The position numbers and the translations under genes are program-made. Shown in pieces: positions 1-8,631 of a stretch of 64,000 bases of DNA. The stretch comes from Arthrobacter terricola (GTDB lineage: Bacteria > Actinomycetota > Actinomycetes > Actinomycetales > Micrococcaceae), in contig NZ_SMRU01000002.1 in the NCBI RefSeq assembly GCF_004354015.1, positions 214,879-278,878 on the forward strand, written 5' to 3'. The first letter of the stretch is position 1. Each line of letters begins with the position of its first letter. The notes beneath the pieces were generated by a model, which searched no databases, was not told the origin of the DNA, and saw only the letters and a program-made list of their open reading frames with translations.

Positions 1-20
1 CCTCGGCATAGGGCATGTGA

Positions 21-54
21 CGGGGCGGCGTGGCTTCATGGTTTCGCCGCCCCG
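21..54. terminator. GC-rich stem-loop before the DUF3000 gene
   Basis: A perfect 10-bp inverted repeat (CGGGGCGGCG at 21-30 and CGCCGCCCCG at 45-54) encloses a 14-base loop. Neither side has a clear T-run, so it is terminator-like but not a canonical intrinsic terminator. It probably ends a gene lying left of the window. Confidence 0.4.
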
Positions 55-69
55 GACACATAATCTGCG

Positions 70-738
70 ATGGTGAACGGACTTGCACAAGTTCCCGCGG
101 AGTTCTTGCATGCGTTGGGAACGCTACGAAAAGCCCAGTGCCGGAGTGAGTTGAAGCTTGCTGAAATTCCGGCACCGTCGCGCTTGGCACCTTTCGCCGT
201 GGCCTTGGGCGCGGAAGTCTTCAGCAGCTCAACCCGTCATGTCCGGACCCCTGTACACGGCCCGGCCGCGATGGCGTTCTCCAAGGAGAACCTTCGCGGT
301 ACCTCGGGCTCCGGAGACGAGGACGACGAAGAACTCGCCACCGGCAGGTTCATCCTGCTGCACGATCCGGATGGCTCGGCCGTCTGGGACGGCGAGTTCC
401 GGATCGTGACGTACATCCGCGCGCAATTGGACGCCGACATGGGCAACGACGCGATGCTTGGTTCGGTCGCCTGGACGTGGCTGGTGGACGCCCTCGAAAA
501 CCACTCAGCCCAATACCGGGCAGCCGGCGGAACGGCCACCCGCATCCTCTCCGAGAGCTTCGGGACGTTGGCCGAACGGCCGGAGACAATCGACATCGAA
601 CTCCGTGCTTCCTGGACCCCGGCATCTTCGGATGCGCAGGCCCACCTGGAGGCGTGGTGCGACATGGTGTGCATGTTCGCGGGGCTGCCTCCCCTGCCTC
701 CAGGCGTCACTCCCCTGCCACACCGGCGGCTGACATGA
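70..738 (+). CDS. DUF3000 domain-containing protein
   Basis: This 222-residue soluble protein belongs to the actinobacterial DUF3000 family. The N-terminal stretch around residues 8-50 (VPAEFLHALGTLR, then IPAPSRLAPFAVALGAEV) is the recognisable family signature. No catalytic motif, signal peptide or membrane segment is visible and the function is unknown. The family is usually found immediately upstream of an HRDC/RNase D-like gene, as here (69-base gap), which hints at RNA metabolism only by association. The start is ATG at 70. No Shine-Dalgarno sequence is visible, but CATAAT at 59-64 sits five bases before it, so a leaderless start is possible. Confidence 0.85.
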   Translation: MVNGLAQVPAEFLHALGTLRKAQCRSELKLAEIPAPSRLAPFAVALGAEVFSSSTRHVRTPVHGPAAMAFSKENLRGTSGSGDEDDEELATGRFILLHDPDGSAVWDGEFRIVTYIRAQLDADMGNDAMLGSVAWTWLVDALENHSAQYRAAGGTATRILSESFGTLAERPETIDIELRASWTPASSDAQAHLEAWCDMVCMFAGLPPLPPGVTPLPHRRLT

Positions 739-807
739 CACGCCGCGCGGGGCTTCGAAACCCGCGCACGGACCGGCCGGTACCAGAGTCGGTAAACTGA
801 AGGCACC

Positions 808-2136
808 ATGACCCCTGAAAACCTGGAACCAACCACGGCCGGCGACCCGGCTGCTGATCCCGCACCGCACATCATCGTGGACGGCTTTGAAGGCCGGATT
901 CCCGAGGTCATCGACTTGGATGTGCCACGCGAGGGCGTACCCCTCGTGATCGACACCTTGCCCGGACTAGAACGGTGCGCTGCCGCCATCGCCGCCGGCA
1001 GCGGCCCCGCCGGGGTCGACGCCGAACGCGCCTCCGGATTCCGGTACGGCCAACGCGCCTTTCTGGTGCAGATCCGGCGCGACGGCGCAGGAACCTGGCT
1101 GATCGATCCCGAACCGTTCGACGACCTGCACATCATCAACGACGCCCTTGACGGCGTCGAATGGATCCTGCACGCCGCCACGCAGGACCTCCCATGCCTG
1201 GCCGAGCTGGGGATGTGGCCCGACAAGCTCTTCGACACGGAACTCGCCGCGCGTTTGGCCGGCCTGCCACGGGTCGGGCTCGCGGCCGTCATCGAACAGC
1301 TCTTGGGCTTTGGCCTGGCCAAGGAACACTCGGCGGCGGACTGGTCGACGCGCCCCCTTCCCGAACCCTGGCTACGCTACGCGGCCCTCGACGTCGAAGT
1401 CCTCGCCGAACTGCGCGAGGAACTCATCGAACTCCTGGAAGAGGACGGAAAGCTTGAGTTCGCTGAGCAAGAGTTCGCCGGAATCCTCGCAGCCGGACTC
1501 CCTGCACCACGGGTGGATCCGTGGCGGAAGACCTCCGGCCTGCACCAGATCCGTGATCGTCGCCAATTGGCTGCCGTGCGGGAACTATGGTTCGAGCGCG
1601 ACCAGCTCGCGCGCAAGCGGGACGTCGCACCAAGCAGGCTCATTCCCGATTCCGCGTTGGTTGCGGCAGCGAAGGCCATGCCGGCCACTGTTCCGCAGCT
1701 CCTCGCCACGAAGGGCTTTCACGGGCGGGCAGCCCAGCGGGAAGCGCCGCGTTGGTTGCGCTGCATCGCAACTGCCCGAACCCTCGATGACCTCCCTCCG
1801 CTCCACCTCGCCACGAACGCTCCCCCGCCGCCCCGCGTCTGGGCGGACCGCGATGCCGACGCCGCAGCCCGCCTGGCAACGGCGCGTCCGCGGCTCCAGG
1901 CGGCCGCGGACGAGCTCAGGCTTCCAGTGGAGAACCTCCTGACCCCGGACTACCTTCGGCGTGTGTTGTGGCGTCCGCCGTTGGACGTCACGGTCGAATC
2001 CGTGGCCGAGGAACTGCGCGCGCTGGGTGCGCGCGAATGGCAGATCGCCATCACGGCGCCGATCATCACCGAGGCAACGCTGAATCCGCAACCGCTGCCG
2101 CCCAAGGAGTCCAGAAGCCAGGCGACGAAAGGCTGA
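808..2136 (+). CDS. HRDC domain-containing RNase D-like 3'-5' exonuclease
   Basis: This 442-residue protein combines an N-terminal DEDD-type 3'-5' exonuclease domain (about residues 45-215) with an HRDC nucleic-acid-binding domain (about 225-310) and a further C-terminal region, the RNase D layout. Metal-ligand motifs are visible: D71-A-E73 (Exo I), HAATQD (Exo II) and YAALD (Exo III). RNase D trims the 3' ends of tRNA and other structured RNAs; the exact substrate here is not known. The first residues are Pro/Ala-rich and probably disordered. GAAGG lies six bases before the ATG. It follows DUF3000 in the same direction, a conserved actinobacterial pairing. Confidence 0.88.
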   Translation: MTPENLEPTTAGDPAADPAPHIIVDGFEGRIPEVIDLDVPREGVPLVIDTLPGLERCAAAIAAGSGPAGVDAERASGFRYGQRAFLVQIRRDGAGTWLIDPEPFDDLHIINDALDGVEWILHAATQDLPCLAELGMWPDKLFDTELAARLAGLPRVGLAAVIEQLLGFGLAKEHSAADWSTRPLPEPWLRYAALDVEVLAELREELIELLEEDGKLEFAEQEFAGILAAGLPAPRVDPWRKTSGLHQIRDRRQLAAVRELWFERDQLARKRDVAPSRLIPDSALVAAAKAMPATVPQLLATKGFHGRAAQREAPRWLRCIATARTLDDLPPLHLATNAPPPPRVWADRDADAAARLATARPRLQAAADELRLPVENLLTPDYLRRVLWRPPLDVTVESVAEELRALGAREWQIAITAPIITEATLNPQPLPPKESRSQATKG

Positions 2137-2274
2137 CTTCCGGGCCTCGTGCGCTCCGTGTCCGTACGCTCCGCATCCTTGCAGCATAAGTTACCCACGA
2201 GTAACATGGCGTCCATGACAAACGGCTGCCCGTATTGGCATGCCGTCACCCTGTCCTGACGAGGAGCCACGCCC

Positions 2275-3519
2275 ATGAGCCACAACCGGAACAGCGCGCC
2301 ACCGCGGACTGTTCGCGACGTCGTCTTCGTTGACGGCGTCCGGACTCCGTTCGGCAAAGCGGGAGACAAAGGTATCTACGCAGGCACCCGGGCCGATGAC
2401 CTCGTGGTCAAGTGCATCCGCGACCTCCTGCGCCGCAACCCAGCCCTGCCCGCCGAACGCATCGACGAAGTCGCCATAGCTGCCACAACCCAGACGGGCG
2501 ACCAAGGACTCACCATCGGACGCACCGCAGCCCTTCTCGCGGGTCTCCCCCGCAGCGTCCCCGGCTTCGCGATCGACCGCATGTGTGCCGGGGCCATGAC
2601 TGCAGTCACCACGACGGCGAGCGGCATCGCCTTCGGCGCGTACGACGTCGTCATTGCCGGCGGCGTCGAACACATGGGAAACCACCCCATGGGCGCAGGA
2701 GCCGACCCCAACCCGCGATTCATGTCCGAACGCATAGTGGACCCCGCTGCCTTGAACATGGGCAATACGGCCGAGAACCTGCATGACCGCTTCCCGGCCA
2801 TCACAAAGCAACGCTCAGACGCTTACGCGGCAGCCTCCCAAGGGAAACTGGCCGCAGCATACGGGAACGGCCGGATCCAGCAAGACCTGGTTCCCGTCGC
2901 AACAATGAAGCCCGGCCAGGGCTGGACCCTCAACACTGTGGATGAACCTCCCCGGCCTGGAACCACTGTGGCCGACCTCGCGGAGTTGCGCACGCCGTTC
3001 CGCCCCCATGGCCGCGTCACCGCGGGCAACTCCGCAGGCTTGAATGACGGCGCGACGGCGGCCCTCCTGGCTTCCGCCGAAGCGGCAGAAGAACTGGGGC
3101 TGTCCGTGAAAATGCGTTTGGTGTCCTATGCCTTCGCCGGCGTCGAACCCGAAGCCATGGGCATCGGACCGGTCCCGGCCACTGAAAAGGCCCTCAAGAA
3201 CGCGGGGCTGGGTATCGAGGACATTGGCCTGATCGAAATCAACGAGGCGTTCGCGGTCCAGGTCTTAAGCTTCCTGGACCACTTCGGAATAGCCGACGAC
3301 GATCCCCGCGTGAACCGCTACGGTGGCGCGATCGCCGTCGGGCACCCCCTCGCGTCGTCCGGCGTCCGGCTCATGAACCAACTCGCCCGCCAATTCGAGG
3401 AGGACCCCTCGGTGCGTTACGGAATCACCACCATGTGCGTCGGCCTGGGCATGGGCGCCACGGTCATCTGGGAGAACCCGCACTACGCCGCCGTCGAAAC
3501 CACAGGAGCCACAGCATGA
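2275..3519 (+). CDS. fadA: thiolase family acetyl-CoA C-acyltransferase
   Basis: This 414-residue type I thiolase carries the nucleophilic cysteine in DRMCAGAM (C104), the GHP motif (H357 in AVGHPLASSG) and the second active-site cysteine in TMCVGLGMG (C388). It cleaves 3-ketoacyl-CoA to acetyl-CoA plus a shortened acyl-CoA in beta-oxidation. GGAG lies eight bases before the ATG. The stop codon overlaps the start of the next gene (ATGA at 3516-3519), so the two are translationally coupled and together form a complete trifunctional beta-oxidation set, with thiolase as the beta subunit and the hydratase/dehydrogenase fusion as the alpha subunit. Confidence 0.93.
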   Translation: MSHNRNSAPPRTVRDVVFVDGVRTPFGKAGDKGIYAGTRADDLVVKCIRDLLRRNPALPAERIDEVAIAATTQTGDQGLTIGRTAALLAGLPRSVPGFAIDRMCAGAMTAVTTTASGIAFGAYDVVIAGGVEHMGNHPMGAGADPNPRFMSERIVDPAALNMGNTAENLHDRFPAITKQRSDAYAAASQGKLAAAYGNGRIQQDLVPVATMKPGQGWTLNTVDEPPRPGTTVADLAELRTPFRPHGRVTAGNSAGLNDGATAALLASAEAAEELGLSVKMRLVSYAFAGVEPEAMGIGPVPATEKALKNAGLGIEDIGLIEINEAFAVQVLSFLDHFGIADDDPRVNRYGGAIAVGHPLASSGVRLMNQLARQFEEDPSVRYGITTMCVGLGMGATVIWENPHYAAVETTGATA

Positions 3520-5666
3520 GCGCCGCCGACTTCCAAAAACTGGCCCGACTGTTCCCTGACGAGACCGTGACGCACTCTTACCTGCAGCACATCGAACTGC
3601 CCGGAGGTGGAGGCACGTTCGCCTTGATCACGCTGGATAACGGCCTGGACCACACAAAGCCCACCACGCTGGGACCAAACACCCTCGTCGAGCTCGGGAC
3701 CCTTCTCGAGGGCCTCAAGGAACGCGCCACGCGCGGTGAGATCGTCGGCGTCGGCGTGACGGGCAAGCCCTATTTCCTGGTGGCCGGAGCCGATCTGTCC
3801 GCAGTCAAAAGGCTCGAAGAGCGCGAGGACGGACTACGGATGGCGCAACTTGGCCACGATGTCTATGGGACGCTCGCCGGGCTGGGCGTTCCCAGCTTCG
3901 CCTTCATCAACGGCCTCGCCCTGGGCGGCGGGCTTGAGATCGCACTGCAATCCACCTACCGCACCGTGTCCAGCGGCGCCGGAGCCCTCGGATTGCCGGA
4001 GGCATTCCTCGGCCTCGTGCCAGGCTGGGGCGGCGTGTACATTCTTCCGAGGCTCATCGGACCCGAGAACGCGGTCAAGGTCATGATCGAGAACCCGCTA
4101 AGCAACAACCGCACCTTGAGCGGGCCCGAGGCTTTCCATCTTGGAATCGCCGACGCCATGTTCGAGCCCGCGGACTTTCTCGAGCAATCCATCGCCTGGG
4201 CCGCGAAGGTAATCGCCGGAGAGACCGCCCCGGAACGGAAAAATGCCGTGGATCCCTCGGATCCCGCCGTCGCGGGGCGGTGGGCACAAGCCGTGGCAGA
4301 GGGCCGGGCGTTCGTCGAGGCCAAAACGTCGAACGCTTCGCCGGCGCCGGGGAAGGTCCTGGACATCCTCGAGGCCAACCGCACGATGAACAGCGCGGAA
4401 TCCGCGGCACTGGAATGCGAAACGCTCGCCGTGCTCATGCAAAGCGATGAATTCCGGTCCACGGTCTATGCGTTCCTGGACCTCGTGCAGAGGCGTTCCA
4501 AGCGCCCCGCCGGCGCACCGGACCGGAACCTCGCACGCCCGGTCACGAAGGTCGGCGTCGTCGGGGCGGGCCTCATGGCGAGCCAGCTCGCCTTGCTGTT
4601 TGCGCGCCGGCTCCAAGTCCCTGTGGTCATGATGGACATCGACCAGGAACGAGTGGACAAGGGCGTCGGCTACGTCCGTGCCGAAGTGGACAAATTGCTC
4701 AGCAAGAAGCGCATCAGCGCGGATGCAGCCAACCGGGCCAAGGCCCTCGTCACCGGTTCTGTTTCCAAGCAGGCGTTCGCCGACGCCGATTTCGTCATCG
4801 AGGCTGTCTTCGAAGAACTCGCGGTCAAGAAGCAGGTCTTCGCCGAGGTGGAAGCCATCGTCTCCCCCGAATGCATCCTCGCCACCAACACCTCGTCGCT
4901 TTCGGTCACCGCGATGGCCGACGGACTCCGTCATCCAGAGCGGTTGCTCGGCTTCCACTTCTTCAACCCCGTCGCGGTCATGCCGCTGCTGGAAGTGGTG
5001 CGTGCTCCGCAAACGGACGACGCCGTGCTGGCCACAGCTTTTGAACTCGCCAAGGCACTCAAGAAGACAGCTGTCCTGGTCAAGGACGCCCCCGCGTTCG
5101 TGGTCAACCGCATCCTGCTGCGGCTTATGGGCGAAGTGATCGCGGCCTTCGATGAAGGGACCCCGCCCGACGTCGCGGATTCGGCGTTGCGCCCGATGGG
5201 CCTGCCCATGAGCCCGTTCACGCTGAGTGCGATGGTGGGGCTGCCCGTGGCCCAGCATGTCCAGGAGTCCCTCCACGCCGGTTTCGGGGATCGGTTCCCC
5301 GTATCCGGGAACCTGAAGAAACTCATCGACAACGGTGTGAAGACACTCTGGGTCCCTGGTCCGGACGGGGTGCCCGTCATCCCTGCCGAAACGCTGTCCC
5401 TCATGTCCTTCGGCACCACGCCCTCCACGGCAGAGGACGTCCTGCGCCGTACCCAGGACGCTTTGGCCCAGGAAATCGGGCTTATGTTGTCCGAAGGCGT
5501 GGTGGCCGGTCCGGAGGATATCGATCTTTGCGTCATCCTCGGTGCAGGGTGGCCGATGTTCCTCGGCGGGATCACCCCTTACCTGGACCGGGTTGGCGCT
5601 TCGGAAAGGATCAACGGCAAGCGGTTCCACGCACCGGGTGTTGCCTCCCGCCCTGTTCCTGCTTAG
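3516..5666 (+). CDS. fadB: enoyl-CoA hydratase / 3-hydroxyacyl-CoA dehydrogenase fusion (beta-oxidation alpha subunit)
   Basis: This 716-residue two-enzyme protein has an N-terminal crotonase domain (about residues 10-300), with NGLALGGGLEIAL and LPEAFLGLVPGWGG carrying the oxyanion-hole and catalytic Glu regions. A Rossmann NAD-binding domain follows from about residue 345 (GVVGAGLMASQLA, where most relatives have GxGxMG). Next come the HFFNP signature and two C-terminal 3HCDH helical domains. It hydrates enoyl-CoA and oxidises 3-hydroxyacyl-CoA, feeding the thiolase upstream. The start is the ATG overlapping the thiolase stop. It converges on the nucleoside hydrolase gene across 42 bases without an obvious terminator. 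Confidence 0.93.
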   Translation: MSAADFQKLARLFPDETVTHSYLQHIELPGGGGTFALITLDNGLDHTKPTTLGPNTLVELGTLLEGLKERATRGEIVGVGVTGKPYFLVAGADLSAVKRLEEREDGLRMAQLGHDVYGTLAGLGVPSFAFINGLALGGGLEIALQSTYRTVSSGAGALGLPEAFLGLVPGWGGVYILPRLIGPENAVKVMIENPLSNNRTLSGPEAFHLGIADAMFEPADFLEQSIAWAAKVIAGETAPERKNAVDPSDPAVAGRWAQAVAEGRAFVEAKTSNASPAPGKVLDILEANRTMNSAESAALECETLAVLMQSDEFRSTVYAFLDLVQRRSKRPAGAPDRNLARPVTKVGVVGAGLMASQLALLFARRLQVPVVMMDIDQERVDKGVGYVRAEVDKLLSKKRISADAANRAKALVTGSVSKQAFADADFVIEAVFEELAVKKQVFAEVEAIVSPECILATNTSSLSVTAMADGLRHPERLLGFHFFNPVAVMPLLEVVRAPQTDDAVLATAFELAKALKKTAVLVKDAPAFVVNRILLRLMGEVIAAFDEGTPPDVADSALRPMGLPMSPFTLSAMVGLPVAQHVQESLHAGFGDRFPVSGNLKKLIDNGVKTLWVPGPDGVPVIPAETLSLMSFGTTPSTAEDVLRRTQDALAQEIGLMLSEGVVAGPEDIDLCVILGAGWPMFLGGITPYLDRVGASERINGKRFHAPGVASRPVPA

Positions 5667-5708
5667 CCGCCCTCAGTAGCTACCGTCCGGAACGCGGCGG
5701 CCTTGACC

Positions 5709-6779
5709 TTAGGCATCCAGCCGACGGCCAAGGCCGCCCACCGATCGGACCAGCTCGTCGAAGGCCTCCGCCGGGTGGTTTTCCACGACTATGCGGGCAT
5801 TGGGCGGCTCACCCCAGAGTCCGCGGAAATCGGCGACGGTGGTACCGATAAGCCTAGGCGACGCGGTCTCCACGTGCACCGTCGCGGTACGCGTCCGGTA
5901 CGTCGCGGTGCCGACGGCGACCGACGCGGCGAAGTAGTCGTGGACATGTGCCGCGTAGCCTTGCCCGTTGCGCCGATGGAACTCGAAATAGAACCGGAGC
6001 ATGTCGCTGAGGTGCCTGACGAGCTCGTTGGAAGCCGTACTGCGCCGCCCCTCGGTTTGCTCCGGCGCCAAGAGTTCCGGTTCTTCGCAGCCGGCCCGCG
6101 CAGCCAAAGCCGCCACTTGTTCCGGCCGCAGCTCGATCCTCTCGGTGCTCTCCAAGGCGCACACGACCGGCAGGCGCTCTTCCGGAAGACCCGAAAACGC
6201 AGCAAACACCTCGGCTGCAGCGTCCGGGTCGACGTGCGTGTTCCACTCTGCGGTGGGCGTGGTGTTGCCCTGGTAGAAGTAGCTGCCGCCCATGATCACG
6301 ACGCCGCGCAACAGTTCCGGCAGCCTCGGTTCAGCGCGCAGGGCGAGGGCGAAGTTGGTGAGCGGCGCCGTCAGGAGCGCGGTCAACTCCCCCGGCCGCG
6401 ACCGTGCCGCTTCAATCCAGAGTTCGACGGCGTCGACGGCCTGGATCTGTCCGTGCGGTTCCGGCAACTCGGCGTAGCCGATACCAAACGGACCGTGGGT
6501 TTCCGGCGTCGTCACCAAGGGGATCCGCAGGGGCGCCCGGGTACCGATGGCCACAGGGACCCCGGGCCGGCCGCACAGCTCAAGGAGCGCGAGGTTATTG
6601 CGCGCCACTTGTTCAGCATCCACGTTCCCCGGTGTACTGCTGACCGCAACCAGGTCGACGTTCGGCAGGCTGCACAAATAAGCCAGCGCGAGGGCGTCGT
6701 CGATGCCGGTATCGCAATCCACCAGCAGGCTGACCGTTTCCGCTTGCCCGTCTGCCGCCGTCGCCCGCTCTTCGCTCAA
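5709..6779 (-). CDS. inosine/uridine-preferring nucleoside hydrolase family protein
   Basis: This protein of about 356 residues begins with the calcium-binding aspartate signature of the family (LLVDCDTGIDDALAL) and carries the central VIMGGSYF segment. Nucleoside hydrolases split the N-glycosidic bond of ribonucleosides for purine/pyrimidine salvage. I place the start at the TTG at 6779, which overlaps the aldo/keto reductase stop (TTGA) and has AAGG about ten bases upstream. An in-frame ATG at 6851 would add 24 residues of non-family sequence inside the upstream gene. The two genes form one coupled unit. Substrate preference cannot be read from sequence. Confidence 0.85.
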   Translation of the reverse strand: MSEERATAADGQAETVSLLVDCDTGIDDALALAYLCSLPNVDLVAVSSTPGNVDAEQVARNNLALLELCGRPGVPVAIGTRAPLRIPLVTTPETHGPFGIGYAELPEPHGQIQAVDAVELWIEAARSRPGELTALLTAPLTNFALALRAEPRLPELLRGVVIMGGSYFYQGNTTPTAEWNTHVDPDAAAEVFAAFSGLPEERLPVVCALESTERIELRPEQVAALAARAGCEEPELLAPEQTEGRRSTASNELVRHLSDMLRFYFEFHRRNGQGYAAHVHDYFAASVAVGTATYRTRTATVHVETASPRLIGTTVADFRGLWGEPPNARIVVENHPAEAFDELVRSVGGLGRRLDA

Positions 6780-7753
6780 AACAAGGCGACCTTGGGCGAT
6801 GCCGGGAAGATATCGTCCAGTTCGGCGCGTTCTTCCGCCGTCGGCACCCAACGCACGGCATCCGCGTTCTCTTGGATTTGTTCCGGTCGGGTCGCTCCGG
6901 CGATCACACTGGCCACCGCGGGCTGTGCCGCCAACCAGGAAAACGCCAACTGCAGTTCGCTCAAACCCCGGTCCTTCGCGAACTGGCTGAAACGGCCCAA
7001 CTGAACCCAGTCGGCGTCGTCCACCATGTTGGTGCGCGTGTGGCTCAAGCGCGAGCCCGCTGGAGCATTGCCGGGCGAGTACTTGCCCGTGAGCAGTCCG
7101 TTGGCCAGGGGGAAGTACGGCAGGACGCCGAGGCCGAACGCCTGGGCTGCCGGCAGTACCTCAAGCTCCGCGCGGCGATCCAGGAGGTTGTAATGGTTCT
7201 GCGTCGAAATGAACCGTGGCCCGCCCTGGATGCGCGCCACGTACTCCGCTTCCGCGATTTGCCACCCGGCCCGGTTCGAATGGCCGATGTACCGGACCTT
7301 CCCGCTGGACACGAGTTCATCAAGGGCGGCCAGAGTCTCTTCCACCGGCGTGAAGGGATCCGGCGTGTGGTACTGGTAGAGGTCGATCCACTCGGTCCCG
7401 AGGCGCCGCAGCGATGCCTCGACCGCCTGGATGATGTAGCGGCGGGATCCGCGGGCACCGAAATCGTTCCCGTTGGCTCCGCGCATGTCCATACCGAATT
7501 TTGTCGCCACGATGGCGTCGTCCCGGCGGCCCTTCAACGCCTTCCCAAGCATGGCCTCGCTCAAGCCAGGTTCGCGGCCATAGACATCGGCGACATCGAA
7601 AAGCGTCACGCCGGCGTCCAGCGCCGCGTGCACTACCGCGTTCGTGCCTTCCTGCGATTCTGTTGCCGTGTTGGCGCGGCCGAGGTTGTTGCACCCCAAG
7701 CCAACGACGGAGACGGTCAATCCGGAATGTCCAAGGCGGCGATATTCAGTCAT
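6776..7753 (-). CDS. aldo/keto reductase
   Basis: This 325-residue TIM-barrel NADPH-dependent reductase has the family tetrad: Asp and Tyr in FDVADVYG, Lys in VATKFG and His in YQYHTPDPFTP. The C-terminal phosphate-binding region (VIAGATRPEQIQEN) is also present. It resembles the YajO/Tas/VKC-beta-like group. The physiological substrate is unknown. The start ATG has no Shine-Dalgarno sequence; TAGGGT (7760-7765, minus strand) lies exactly six bases upstream, so the transcript is probably leaderless. It is the first gene of a pair with the nucleoside hydrolase. Confidence 0.92.
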   Translation of the reverse strand: MTEYRRLGHSGLTVSVVGLGCNNLGRANTATESQEGTNAVVHAALDAGVTLFDVADVYGREPGLSEAMLGKALKGRRDDAIVATKFGMDMRGANGNDFGARGSRRYIIQAVEASLRRLGTEWIDLYQYHTPDPFTPVEETLAALDELVSSGKVRYIGHSNRAGWQIAEAEYVARIQGGPRFISTQNHYNLLDRRAELEVLPAAQAFGLGVLPYFPLANGLLTGKYSPGNAPAGSRLSHTRTNMVDDADWVQLGRFSQFAKDRGLSELQLAFSWLAAQPAVASVIAGATRPEQIQENADAVRWVPTAEERAELDDIFPASPKVALF

Positions 7754-7759
7754 GAATTC

Positions 7760-7765
7760 ACCCTA
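7760..7765 (-). promoter_or_regulatory. -10 element of a likely leaderless promoter (aldo/keto reductase)
   Basis: TAGGGT on the minus strand is followed by six bases and then the ATG, leaving no room for a 5' leader. The start has no Shine-Dalgarno sequence. No convincing -35 is seen. Confidence 0.5.
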
Positions 7766-7792
7766 CAACGCCGGCCGGAACCGCCCCGCCGC

Positions 7793-8008
7793 TCATGAGG
7801 TGAAGGCAATTCCGGCTTCCTCCATCGCTTCCAGCAATTGGGCCATGACTTTCGGGCCCATGCCATGCAGGGCCGCTACCCGCTGCTCGCCGAACTCGGC
7901 AAGCTGCTCAAGGGTTTCCAAGCCTTCATGGGCAAGCGCACGACGGGCGGGAGCGGACAAGCCCTTCGGAAGTGGAGTGTGGCCGGGCCAATTGCTCTTG
8001 GGCGCCAT
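7793..8008 (-). CDS. small helix-hairpin-helix-like protein
   Basis: This 71-residue protein consists almost entirely of a helix-hairpin-helix/SAM-like fold (LSAPARRALAHEGLETLEQLAEF, then VAALHGMGPKVMAQLLEAM). The segment resembles the C-terminal domain of RNA polymerase alpha and other DNA-binding HhH motifs, with the LHGMGPK hairpin visible. It may bind nucleic acid non-specifically or mediate a protein contact; the function is unknown. A strong GGAAGGGA precedes the ATG. It lies downstream of dxs and the uncharacterised gene at 8039-8599, 30 bases after the latter, probably on the same transcript. Confidence 0.75.
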   Translation of the reverse strand: MAPKSNWPGHTPLPKGLSAPARRALAHEGLETLEQLAEFGEQRVAALHGMGPKVMAQLLEAMEEAGIAFTS

Positions 8009-8038
8009 GGTTGTCCCTTCCAGGAACTGGGGTGGTCC

Positions 8039-8599
8039 TTAGAGAGTAAAGCCGGCGCCCGTTTTCGGCGAATGCTTGACTTTGAATTCACCAGGGGCGC
8101 CATGCGGGGAAGCCGCAATGCTTAATTTGGTGAAATCCAGGTCCTCACCACGGATGCAGACCTTGATGGCGTTCACCGCCTTGTTTACATCGGGGCAGAG
8201 GCAGAAGATGTTGAGCTTCGAATCGGCGATTTCCGAACGGTCCACCACTCCAAGGCCCCGCCACGCGAGTTCACTAGTCAACGCAGCCTTCGCTTTCCGT
8301 TCGAGGTAGCGGTCGCGCTCGGTGCCGTCTTTGGTCTTCAGCGCGATCTGGGCGACGACCCAGAACTGCTCGGCCTCGGGAATCTCTTCGTATCCGTCTT
8401 CTTCGCACTGGGCCGCGAATGCAGCCATGAGGCTTTCCACCGAGTCCCCGTCCTCGACGTCGGCTTCTTCGGTGCGGCTCTGGTGCCCCACGACCCCGTG
8501 GTTGACGACGAACTGATTGAACTCGTCGTCATACCACGCCTCGCGGAAGTGCAGGACTGCATCCTCGTCGCGCTTGTAAGTGCGGATAATCCCGCTCAT
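8039..8599 (-). CDS. conserved protein of unknown function downstream of dxs
   Basis: This 186-residue soluble acidic protein is one I cannot assign to a named family. The N-terminal half contains LHFREAWYDDEFNQFVVNHG, which looks like a conserved core; the C-terminal half holds LNIFCLCPDVNKAVNAIKVCIRG and a KHSPKTGAGFTL tail. No signal peptide or membrane segment is seen. I chose the ATG at 8599 because GGAAGG lies seven bases upstream. An in-frame ATG at 8635 overlaps the dxs stop (ATGA) and would add 12 residues that merely translate the ribosome-binding site. It is cotranscribed with dxs by position, which does not prove a role in isoprenoid synthesis. Confidence 0.72.
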   Translation of the reverse strand: MSGIIRTYKRDEDAVLHFREAWYDDEFNQFVVNHGVVGHQSRTEEADVEDGDSVESLMAAFAAQCEEDGYEEIPEAEQFWVVAQIALKTKDGTERDRYLERKAKAALTSELAWRGLGVVDRSEIADSKLNIFCLCPDVNKAVNAIKVCIRGEDLDFTKLSIAASPHGAPGEFKVKHSPKTGAGFTL

Positions 8600-8631
8600 C
8601 GGGTTCCCTTCCTGGACGTTCGCGTCCTGGC